A stretch of 8,578 nucleotides of DNA, taken from the NCBI GenBank assembly GCA_031254555.1, contig JAIRUF010000005.1, forward strand, positions 1-8,578. Direction: 5' to 3'. Both the position numbers and the translations under genes were made by a program. This stretch comes from Oscillospiraceae bacterium. GTDB lineage: Bacteria > Bacillota > Clostridia > Oscillospirales > Acutalibacteraceae. The notes below the pieces were generated by a model. That model saw nothing but the letters and a program-made list of their open reading frames with translations. It ran no database searches and was not told the DNA's origin. Shown here one piece after another: positions 1-5,607 of the stretch. The first letter of the stretch is position 1. The number at the start of each line of letters is the position of its first letter.

Positions 1-130
1 TTGTCTGTACCTTATAAAACGGCGCTATGACATTTTGTTCAACTGTCATAATTTCGGGTATTCTTATTCTTTCTTTTAACGCCTTAAAAATTCCATCTTC
101 TTTTTCCTTTATTTCCAACACTGTAAACAA
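1..130 (-). CDS. Unrecognised protein, N-terminal fragment (runs off the window)
   Basis: This is an open minus-strand frame of 43 codons that leaves the window at position 1. It starts at a TTG (130-128), placed 7 bases after a perfect AGGAGG (143-138). A GTG three codons further in (121-119) is a less well spaced alternative. The visible residues begin MFTVLEIKEKEDG and continue with a charged stretch, then IRIPEIMTVEQNV. I do not recognise a family from so short a piece. It lies directly downstream of ricT, where B. subtilis has yabA, but the residues do not obviously resemble YabA. The ribosome binding site lies inside the 3' arm of a hairpin. That the frame is coding is likely from the site and the lack of stops; the function is unknown. 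Confidence 0.6.
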   Translation of the reverse strand, partial: MFTVLEIKEKEDGIFKALKERIRIPEIMTVEQNVIAPFYKVQT

Positions 131-179
131 AAAAGCACCTCCTGACAATATATAAATATATATTCACAAGAGGTGTTTT
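129..179 (-). terminator. Hairpin plus T-run after ricT, containing the next gene's ribosome binding site
   Basis: On the minus strand, just after the ricT stop, CACCTCTTG (175-167) pairs with CAGGAGGTG (144-136). This gives nine pairs, one of them G-U. AAAA (179-176) can extend the stem with TTTT (134-131) across a bulged C at 135. AATATAT and ATATATT inside the loop can stack a second stem. Six T's (134-129) follow, so the element looks like an intrinsic terminator. Its 3' arm is also the AGGAGG of the following gene, so the same fold would block ribosome entry. The pairing is seen in the sequence; termination and translational masking are inferred. Confidence 0.6.
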
Positions 180-182
180 ATA

Positions 183-1052
183 TCAGTCATCCTGTATATC
201 TTTCAAAGCTTCCAGCTCTTCTTTTTTTATCTTTATCTTAGCATCCTTTAAAATCTTTACCTGTCTGCGGTCAAAGGTTGCGGGGGTAGCATCCGGATTC
301 CGGTCAAGCTTTACTTTAAGAGTTCCTGTTATTATGTTGCTGTCCACAACCGTTCCCTGTCCGTCTGCCGTGTCTACAATGGCTCCGTTTTTAGGGGTAA
401 TCTTTAGCAAATGTGCATATGCGTTTTGCTCATATTTTAAGCAACACATTAGCCGCCCGCATGTTCCGCTTATTTTTACCGGGTTTAAAGACAGGCCCTG
501 CTCCTTTGCCATATTAATGGAAACCGGCTGGAACTCACCTAGAAACGTACTGCAGCAAAACGGTCTCCCGCAAATGCCCAGCCCTCCTATCATCTTTGAC
601 TCGTCCCTAACCCCTATCTGCCTAAGCTCTATCCTGGTTCTGAAAACACCGGCCAAATCTTTTACAAGCTCCCTGAAATCCACCCTTCCGTCCGCCGTGA
701 AGTAAAACAGGATTTTTCCTCCGTCAACGGTATATTCAACATCAATGAGCTTCATATCTATGCCGTGCTTTTGAACTTTTTGTTTGCACAATTCAAAGGC
801 CTCTTTTTCTTTTACCTTATTTTCTTCCACTGTTTTAAGGTCTTCCGGTGTGGTCTTCCTGATGATGGGTTTAAGCGGCTTTACGATCTGATCTTCTTCA
901 ACCTGCTTGTTTTCCATAGCTATCTCGCCGCACTCTATACCTCTGGAAGTCTCAACTATAACAGTTTCACCTTTTTTGCACTCTATGCCGCTGGGGTCAA
1001 AATAATAGACCTTACCGACCTCTTTAAATCTTACACCTACTACTTCCGCCAT
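183..1052 (-). CDS. ricT: RicT (YaaT), PSP1 family regulator of RNA processing
   Basis: This 289-residue protein matches the PSP1/YaaT family, whose B. subtilis member has a similar length. The diagnostic Cys-rich core is intact: GICGRPFCCSTFLGEF around residues 159-174 (C161, C166, C167) and GTCGRLMCCLKYE around 197-208 (C198, C203, C204). In B. subtilis RicT works with RicA (YmcA) and RicF (YlbF) in an Fe-S-containing complex that interacts with RNase Y and affects mRNA maturation, sporulation and biofilm formation. RicA and RicF are not encoded here and are unlinked in B. subtilis too. The ATG start has a GGAGGA site 6 bases upstream. The gene lies 15 bases after holB, the same partner as in B. 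subtilis, and is presumably co-transcribed with it. The C-terminus is Lys/Glu-rich. Confidence 0.93.
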   Translation of the reverse strand: MAEVVGVRFKEVGKVYYFDPSGIECKKGETVIVETSRGIECGEIAMENKQVEEDQIVKPLKPIIRKTTPEDLKTVEENKVKEKEAFELCKQKVQKHGIDMKLIDVEYTVDGGKILFYFTADGRVDFRELVKDLAGVFRTRIELRQIGVRDESKMIGGLGICGRPFCCSTFLGEFQPVSINMAKEQGLSLNPVKISGTCGRLMCCLKYEQNAYAHLLKITPKNGAIVDTADGQGTVVDSNIITGTLKVKLDRNPDATPATFDRRQVKILKDAKIKIKKEELEALKDIQDD

Positions 1053-1067
1053 ATATATCCTCCGTAT

Positions 1068-1958
1068 TCATCGGCTAACTACTGATTGTATAAGCGTACT
1101 GCACAGCCTTGCCATTGTCAAGTTATTATTTGCGTGCATCTCCACTGATTCCAATATACTCTTTACCGCTTCTATTATATCAAAGATTTGTTTGTTATCA
1201 AGCTTTTTGGATATTGACAGAACCGTTTCTTCCTGCCCGGACAAAAGGACTTTTCCCCCGGATTTTACGACAAGCGCATCCCTGAAAATCTGTATAAGAC
1301 TCTGCGTACAATTTTTTATAAGCTCTGGTTTTTTATCAAATGCACCTATCTCCGACATAAGCCGGAACTCATCGCCCTTTAGCACGGATGCGACAATTTC
1401 CAGCGCTGTTTTCAAGGCGTCGCTCTGATCATCTGGCGGTTCCTTACTGTATTCATGTACTGTGTTTGTATTAAACACTACCGATCTTGATATCACAGTC
1501 GGCAACAAAAATGTGTGATAGTCACACATCAGTATAAATAAAGTATATTCTGGAGGTTCCTCAAGTATTTTCAAAAGCGCGTTTTGAGCATATGCGAGCA
1601 TGGTGTCCGCCTTGGGGATAATGTAAATTTTCGAGTCCGACTCATTTGGCAGTATATACGCATCGTCCCTCATTTGTCTAACTATGTCCACAGAGATGGT
1701 TTTCTTTTTATCCTCCGCCTCTATTGTTATAAGGTCCGGATGGCTTTTTAACATTATTTTTTTACAGCTCACACACTCCCCGCAGGGCCTTTTACCAGTT
1801 GATTTACACATCAAACTCAATGCTATATAGCGGGCAATCTCATCTCGCGACGAATCCGTTCCGCCGTCTAAAATAATTGCGTGAGGAAGCTTGCCTTCAT
1901 CTATAAGTGATGAAAGTCTGTTTAAAAGCGACTCATCATATAAACTTTCTGAAAACAT
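1068..1958 (-). CDS. holB: DNA polymerase III delta prime subunit
   Basis: This 296-residue clamp-loader subunit is recognised by three features. A four-Cys zinc module sits at C51, C59, C62 and C65. The segment NALLKILEEPPEYT (about 126-139) is close to the family consensus. An SRS motif (157-159) stands where the family has SRC. In the clamp loader, delta prime helps load the sliding clamp onto primed DNA. The usual P-loop region reads GGTDSSRDEIA (about 32-42), with Arg where Walker A has Lys, so ATP binding is probably lost, as is known for the E. coli subunit. The ATG start follows GGAGG with a 6-base gap. The gene sits between darA and ricT. yaaR, which lies between darA and holB in B. 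subtilis, is absent. Confidence 0.93.
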   Translation of the reverse strand: MFSESLYDESLLNRLSSLIDEGKLPHAIILDGGTDSSRDEIARYIALSLMCKSTGKRPCGECVSCKKIMLKSHPDLITIEAEDKKKTISVDIVRQMRDDAYILPNESDSKIYIIPKADTMLAYAQNALLKILEEPPEYTLFILMCDYHTFLLPTVISRSVVFNTNTVHEYSKEPPDDQSDALKTALEIVASVLKGDEFRLMSEIGAFDKKPELIKNCTQSLIQIFRDALVVKSGGKVLLSGQEETVLSISKKLDNKQIFDIIEAVKSILESVEMHANNNLTMARLCSTLIQSVVSR

Positions 1959-1979
1959 TGTATCCTCCGCAATAAATCT

Positions 1980-2306
1980 CTACAGCTTATAAAACTTGTC
2001 CACATCAAGCACAAAAACAGTTGCTCCGCCAACGGTTATCTGTGTGTTTTGAGGCAGATAAACATCATTTGCAAAATCAGTGACAGTCACAGGCGTATCA
2101 ACAATGCGTTTTTGGCTGTTATTTTTTATTATCTCAAGTGCATCATTGATTTTTTCGTCGTCTATTCCTGCCATTATAGTAATATTGCCAGCACGCAAAA
2201 ACCCGCCTGAGGTGGACAATTTGGTAAGCCCCATACCCGCGGCGGTAAGTTCATCTGTGACATGGCCAGCATCTTCCTTATTAATCACTGCAATCAATAG
2301 TTTCAT
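1980..2306 (-). CDS. darA: DarA/PstA, cyclic-di-AMP-binding PII-like protein
   Basis: This 108-residue protein aligns along its whole length with B. subtilis YaaQ/DarA (109 residues). It begins MKLLIAV, carries TKLSTSGGFLRAGNITIMAG near residues 28-47 (the ligand-loop region), and ends with GGATVFVLDVDKF. The family forms PII-like trimers that bind c-di-AMP; the downstream partner is not well established. A start 75 bases further upstream (2381) is open but would add a basic tail the family lacks and would overlap the preceding gene. The chosen ATG at 2306-2304 has an AAGGGG site about 9-10 bases upstream and gives the family length. It starts 16 bases after the membrane-protein gene and is followed 21 bases later by holB, so one transcript is likely. 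Confidence 0.93.
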   Translation of the reverse strand: MKLLIAVINKEDAGHVTDELTAAGMGLTKLSTSGGFLRAGNITIMAGIDDEKINDALEIIKNNSQKRIVDTPVTVTDFANDVYLPQNTQITVGGATVFVLDVDKFYKL

Positions 2307-2322
2307 TTGATGACAACCCCTT

Positions 2323-3315
2323 TTATCGCGCGTTGTTTTCCTCGTCCGTCTCTTCCATGTAACCCACCTTGTCGTTAACATACTCCTCGTGCGAGACCAC
2401 TTTCATTTCTTCCTCATCGCCTATTCCTGCCCTATCTTTTTTTGACTGGACAATTTCAAGCATCAGCGATATGGCAAAACATGCAAACCCAATGTCACAA
2501 AAAGAAATCATATCCCCTTTGTAAACTAAAGAAGAGTTGCCTGTAATAACCATAACAATCGGTGAAATTGTGCACACCAGAGCAAACAGCGAGGCACTTA
2601 AGCCCGATGCAAAAAACAGCCACATACTTTCCCTCTCATCCACCTTAGAAGCTATCCTAGCAACGGTTAGGAAAAATACAAGCATGAGGACAATCATGAT
2701 CAGCTCAAGTAAAAGCTGTGATATATTTCTAAAATTTATAGGCTGTATAAATCTAAATATCACCCTGAATATACCCCACACTATAGGGGAAAGAGCCAGA
2801 TATTTATTCTTTTTAAACAATTCATTCCCGGTAAAGTAAGAGGTCGCAAAGATAAAAAAGTAAACAGCCGACATTATTGCAAACACAGCTTGCAGGGCTA
2901 TCGGAATACATCCAGTCTTTAAAAAATACTGCCAGTTTTGTATTAAAGCTGAACTATACCCCTTATATATATCTATAAAATTAACAACCTGAAAAACCGC
3001 GTCTGACAATAACGTTATTGCAAACCCGGCGCTTGCGAAACCGATAACTTTATTTTCCCCAAAAGGCATGGAAGGCTTTGGCATTGACCCTGACAAAAAA
3101 GCCATTATAAAAAGCAAAAGTACTGATGCAAAAAGAATTATATATAAAGCCCATATTGAAAAATTCGTATTATAGAAAAAACCTGTGTCAGGCTCTACCA
3201 TCGATACATTTTGGTATGTCCTTATAGGCACTGTTATAAGAGCCGCAACTGAAAACACCGACATCATAATATTCGGTGTCAAAGACTTAACTCTTCCCTT
3301 TATTTTTAGTTTCAT
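2323..3315 (-). CDS. Unrecognised integral membrane protein, about 8 helices
   Basis: I do not recognise a family for this 330-residue protein. Hydrophobic segments at roughly 14-31, 52-75, 89-111, 135-161, 173-190, 198-221, 231-258 and 270-289 predict about eight membrane helices. They are followed by an acidic tail of about 40 residues (EEE, EETDEEN) that is probably cytosolic if both ends lie inside. The N-terminus is short and basic (MKLKIKGRVK). No catalytic motif, ATP-binding site or Cys/His cluster stands out. The ATG start is preceded by a modest GGTGA-type site. It is the first gene of the darA-holB-ricT cluster, in the place occupied by tmk in B. subtilis. Location alone hints at a housekeeping or c-di-AMP/osmotic link, but that is only inference. 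Confidence 0.85.
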   Translation of the reverse strand: MKLKIKGRVKSLTPNIMMSVFSVAALITVPIRTYQNVSMVEPDTGFFYNTNFSIWALYIILFASVLLLFIMAFLSGSMPKPSMPFGENKVIGFASAGFAITLLSDAVFQVVNFIDIYKGYSSALIQNWQYFLKTGCIPIALQAVFAIMSAVYFFIFATSYFTGNELFKKNKYLALSPIVWGIFRVIFRFIQPINFRNISQLLLELIMIVLMLVFFLTVARIASKVDERESMWLFFASGLSASLFALVCTISPIVMVITGNSSLVYKGDMISFCDIGFACFAISLMLEIVQSKKDRAGIGDEEEMKVVSHEEYVNDKVGYMEETDEENNAR

Positions 3316-3451
3316 TTAAATCACCATCTTTACAATTTTTAACTAGACCCAAATCATGCTCCATCAATACATTTCCAAATAACGCTGAGTTTTATTCTGT
3401 TTTATCTTTGATTTTATTTGTTTTAGTAAAATCAGCTAAGTTCTTTTTGAG

Positions 3452-3480
3452 GTAATAATTTCATAAACTTTATATGTAAA
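3452..3480 (-). promoter_or_regulatory. Candidate sigma-A promoter for the membrane protein-darA-holB-ricT cluster
   Basis: Read on the minus strand, TTTACA (3480-3475) and TATTAC (3457-3452) are separated by 17 bases. They match the -35 and -10 consensus in 5 of 6 and 4 of 6 positions. This would leave an untranslated leader of roughly 130 bases before the first gene. Chance matches in AT-rich DNA are common, so this is a tentative call. Confidence 0.3.
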
Positions 3481-3633
3481 TCAGGCAAGCCTTGCAATCA
3501 CACCAATGACCAGCCATACGGACATAATCATTAAGCCGCTTGGACTTGTATTTTGATACCAGGGTTCTTAATACGGAGCATATGCACGCTTAACTCACAA
3601 ACAAAAATTCACTTGAAAATTCTGAACTTTCAG

Positions 3634-3649
3634 GTCATAGAGTTATGAC
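3634..3649. repeat. Perfect inverted repeat GTCATA-N4-TATGAC upstream of the spoIID-like gene
   Basis: Two 6-base arms, GTCATA (3634-3639) and TATGAC (3644-3649), flank GAGT. The site lies 56 bases before the TTG start and just upstream of a -10-like TATAAC (3658-3663), a place where an operator could act. The symmetry is seen in the sequence; the regulator is unknown. Confidence 0.35.
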
Positions 3650-3705
3650 ATTAATTTTATAACAACGCACATCTAAAGTCAAGTTAAACAGGACGGTGAT
3701 AAGCT

Positions 3706-4737
3706 TTGAGAGCTTTTGGAACATTGTGTATTTTAATTGCGATAATAATGGTGGTCACCCCACTTATATCTTTGGGATCCAACCTGCATTTAAGCGAGAA
3801 GTTAGATTCAATTACGGATAAAGATACAGATAAAAATAATTCTTCGGATAAAGATTCCAAGAAGAAAGATTCAAAAGATAAAAGCGGAGAAAAATTTAAG
3901 GTGCTTCTGACAAATTCCGGCAAGGTGGTAGAACTCAGTGAAGTTGATTATATATGCGGCGCGGTCGCCAGCGAGATGCCCGCATCATATCACAACGAAG
4001 CTTTAAAAGCTCAGGCCATCGCATGCTACACCTATGCCGTAAAAACCCGTGAGTCACAGCTAAAAAATCCTGACGATAAACTCAAGGGAGCACATATTAC
4101 CAGCGATAACTCCACTCATCAAGGATTTAAGACTCAGGAAGAACTCAAAAAGCAATGGGGAGAAAAATACGACACCTATTATAAAAAAATCAAAACTGCC
4201 GTAGAATCTGTCATTGGCCGTGTCATTGTGTACGACGGAGATCTCATAACGGCCGCTTATCACGCCATATGCTCCGGGCAGACAGAAAATGCCTCCATAG
4301 TTTGGGGGGGAGAAGTTCCTTATCTTACGTCTGTAAACAGCGCGGGAGATAAACTATCCCCCGATTACTCATCCACACTTGTTTTGACCCAAGATCAATT
4401 TATAGAAATGGCAAAATCTCTTGAAGGTGCGTCATTTGAAGGTGATCCGGCAACTTGGATTTCAGAGGCTAAAACCTCTGATGCAGGTACCGTTATCTCG
4501 TACATATTGGGCGGCAAGTCATTCCAAGGCTCAAAAATACGTGAGGTTTTTTCTTTAAGATCAAACTGTTTTACCATTGAATATAAGAATAACAGCTTTA
4601 TATTTGACATTATCGGTTATGGCCACAGCGTAGGGATGAGCCAGTACGGAGCTGATTACATGGCCCGTCAAGGCAGTAATTATACAGAGATTTTGACACA
4701 TTACTATAAAGGTACAAAGATAGAAAAGCACAAGTAA
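3706..4737 (+). CDS. spoIID: SpoIID-family peptidoglycan lytic transglycosylase
   Basis: This 343-residue protein has an N-terminal membrane anchor (about 4-24), a charged Lys/Asp/Ser linker (about 30-62) and a SpoIID domain over the rest. Visible hallmarks are ICGAVASEMPA (83-93), whose E90 fits the catalytic Glu of the family, AYHAICSGQTE (184-194) with H186 and C189 near the family's zinc or structural site, and GHSVGMSQYGA (306-316). SpoIID proteins cleave glycan strands stripped of stem peptides and, with SpoIIP and SpoIIM, drive septal thinning and engulfment of the forespore. The start is TTG with GGACGGTGAT just upstream; it leaves the anchor complete. spoIIP and spoIIM are not nearby. 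The fold is certain; whether it is the engulfment enzyme or a vegetative SpoIID/LytB paralogue cannot be settled here, though the length and anchor fit SpoIID. Confidence 0.88.
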   Translation: MRAFGTLCILIAIIMVVTPLISLGSNLHLSEKLDSITDKDTDKNNSSDKDSKKKDSKDKSGEKFKVLLTNSGKVVELSEVDYICGAVASEMPASYHNEALKAQAIACYTYAVKTRESQLKNPDDKLKGAHITSDNSTHQGFKTQEELKKQWGEKYDTYYKKIKTAVESVIGRVIVYDGDLITAAYHAICSGQTENASIVWGGEVPYLTSVNSAGDKLSPDYSSTLVLTQDQFIEMAKSLEGASFEGDPATWISEAKTSDAGTVISYILGGKSFQGSKIREVFSLRSNCFTIEYKNNSFIFDIIGYGHSVGMSQYGADYMARQGSNYTEILTHYYKGTKIEKHK

Positions 4738-4775
4738 CTTTTCATATTTTTATCAGTGATTATGATTCACTTATT

Positions 4776-4804
4776 TTAAGTCTCTATCATTTTTGTGTTA
4801 TAAT
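4776..4804 (+). promoter_or_regulatory. Extended -10 promoter for the XRE regulator
   Basis: TGTTATAAT contains a perfect -10 (4799-4804) with the TG of an extended -10. A weak -35, TTAAGT (4776-4781), lies 17 bases upstream. Transcription would start near 4811, about 75 bases before the TTG start of the XRE gene. This suggests the regulator has its own transcript rather than depending on spoIID. Confidence 0.5.
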
Positions 4805-4885
4805 CAATATAATTTTAAAATTTACATTTGAATTTATTGTTAATTCTTCTAAATTTTAGAAATTATGATGAAGGTGGTGTGTCTT

Positions 4886-5263
4886 TTGTTTGCAGAAACT
4901 TTACGTACACTGAGGGAGGAAAATGGTTTTTCACAACATCAGGTCGCAAAAATTTTACAGGTTCATAGATCTACGTATTCATATTACGAGTCAGGGAAGA
5001 GCCAGCCTCCGTTTTCTACGCTTGTAAAACTCGCCAATATTTTTAACGTTGACCCAAACTTTCTTTTGGGGTATGAATACGCTGAAACCACTGCGCTGCA
5101 TGACCATAAGTCATATTATATCAGCAAAAATAAGGATGTCCCACGGTATGTATGCGACCTGTCTTCTGATGAGCAAAAACTGATTATGGCTTACAGAATA
5201 ATAACTGACAGGGAATTGTTGCTTAAAACCGCTGAGGATCTCCTTGAAGCTAAAGTTTTTTAA
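4886..5263 (+). CDS. XRE (Cro/CI)-family transcriptional regulator
   Basis: This 125-residue DNA-binding protein has an N-terminal HTH_3 domain at about residues 3-62. It starts MFAETLRTLREENGFSQ, contains VAKILQVHRSTYSYYESGKS (20-39) with the recognition helix, and closes with LVKLANIFNVDPNFLLG. The remaining 60 residues contain DLSSDEQKLIMAYR, an ending common in small XRE proteins, and likely form a helical oligomerisation region. I chose TTG at 4886 because AAGGTGGTG (4871-4879) sits 6 bases before it and the HTH domain begins there. ATGs at 4865 and 4868 would place that site inside the gene and have none of their own. The regulated genes are unknown. It has its own promoter and terminator, so co-regulation with nrdD is only a guess. 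Confidence 0.88.
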   Translation: MFAETLRTLREENGFSQHQVAKILQVHRSTYSYYESGKSQPPFSTLVKLANIFNVDPNFLLGYEYAETTALHDHKSYYISKNKDVPRYVCDLSSDEQKLIMAYRIITDRELLLKTAEDLLEAKVF

Positions 5264-5314
5264 CTTTTATTTTTTGGCACCTAGAATATTTTTGCACTAG
5301 ATTTTTATCATTTC

Positions 5315-5348
5315 ACAGCCGCTGTTTTTCAGCGGCTGTCTTTATTTC
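5315..5348 (+). terminator. Intrinsic terminator of the XRE gene
   Basis: ACAGCCGCTG (5315-5324) and CAGCGGCTGT (5330-5339) form a perfect 10-pair GC-rich stem with a TTTTT loop, followed by CTTTATTT. It lies about 50 bases after the XRE stop codon. The T-run is interrupted, but the stem is strong. It should insulate the nrd operon from upstream transcription. Confidence 0.85.
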
Positions 5349-5404
5349 AATGCTGCAAATTTATAATCATTATTATAAAGCTTTAATAATCTAAATAATC
5401 TTTT

Positions 5405-5419
5405 TAATGACTGTCATTA
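5405..5419. repeat. 7-1-7 palindrome TAATGAC-T-GTCATTA
   Basis: Perfect 7-base arms flank a single T, giving a 15-base dyad about 70 bases upstream of the nrdD -35 box. The 7-1-7 layout is that of Fur/PerR/Zur-type operators, but the bases do not match the consensus I know for any of them. It could be a metal- or redox-responsive operator or a chance palindrome. Confidence 0.3.
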
Positions 5420-5488
5420 TGCTCATTTTCGACTATATTTTGTCTATTATGATAAGAAATATATATTTATTATTATGTGCTTTTCATC

Positions 5489-5517
5489 TTGACACAAATC
5501 AATATATGCTATAAAAT
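5489..5517 (+). promoter_or_regulatory. Sigma-A promoter of the nrdD operon
   Basis: TTGACA (5489-5494) is a perfect -35. After a 17-base spacer comes TAAAAT (5512-5517), matching 5 of 6 of the -10. Transcription would start near 5524, leaving a leader of about 84 bases before the nrdD ATG. Two NrdR-box-like sites overlap or closely follow it. Confidence 0.75.
5497..5512 (+). promoter_or_regulatory. Upstream NrdR-box-like site (weaker)
   Basis: AATCAATATATGCTAT agrees at 11 of 16 positions with the NrdR box pattern ACACWATATATWGTGT. It lies within the promoter spacer. Its start is 42 bases, close to four helical turns, from the start of the stronger downstream box, fitting the tandem-box arrangement described for NrdR. 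The match alone would be weak. Confidence 0.4.
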
Positions 5518-5538
5518 AATACACACAGAATTCTTACA

Positions 5539-5554
5539 ATACTATATATTGTAT
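5539..5554 (+). promoter_or_regulatory. NrdR box
   Basis: ATACTATATATTGTAT matches 14 of 16 positions of ACACWATATATWGTGT, the operator pattern of the ribonucleotide reductase repressor NrdR. It sits about 15 bases downstream of the predicted transcription start, a good place for repression. NrdR is an ATP-cone protein that shuts off nrd genes when dATP is high. No nrdR gene is in the window. Confidence 0.65.
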
Positions 5555-5607
5555 TTGATCCTCTTTACATACATTAACCATTTAACCCCGAAGGAGCTTT
5601 AATTAAG

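Larger units (their letters stand above)
3316..3705. other. Divergent intergenic region, no gene seen
   Basis: These 390 bases separate the minus-strand cluster from the plus-strand spoIID-like gene and should hold both promoters. I found no coding frame with a ribosome binding site and no RNA gene. One modest minus-strand promoter candidate (3452-3480) and one perfect inverted repeat (3634-3649) are listed separately. No convincing sigma-E promoter for the spoIID-like gene could be picked by eye. A TATAAC at 3658-3663 is -10-like but lacks a good -35. Confidence 0.6.
5264..5607. other. Intergenic region between the XRE gene and nrdD
   Basis: These 344 AT-rich bases contain no gene that I can support. 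They hold the terminator of the XRE gene (5315-5348), a 7-1-7 palindrome (5405-5419), and the nrdD promoter with two NrdR-like boxes (5489-5554), each listed separately. No riboswitch-like structure was recognised between 5420 and 5488. Confidence 0.7.

Noticed and set aside
26..50. TATGACA-N11-TGTCATA inverted repeat
   Set aside because: It has perfect 7-base arms but lies inside the coding part of the partial minus-strand gene, and its spacing differs from the two intergenic dyads, so it is probably chance.
334..1085. Plus-strand open frames opposite ricT and holB
   Set aside because: They are shadows of well-supported minus-strand genes, with no ribosome binding sites and no family resemblance.
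2307..2381. Upstream extension of darA to an ATG at 2381
   Set aside because: It would add 25 basic residues absent from the family and overlap the membrane-protein gene. The internal ATG at 2306 gives the family length and has its own ribosome binding site.
4755..4771. Weak hairpin AGTGA/TCACT after the spoIID-like gene
   Set aside because: There are only five pairs, with no GC-rich stem and a poor T-run, so it is not convincing as a terminator.
4865..4885. ATG starts for the XRE gene at 4865 or 4868
   Set aside because: They have no ribosome binding site and would put AAGGTGGTG inside the gene; the TTG at 4886 is correctly spaced from it and begins the HTH domain.
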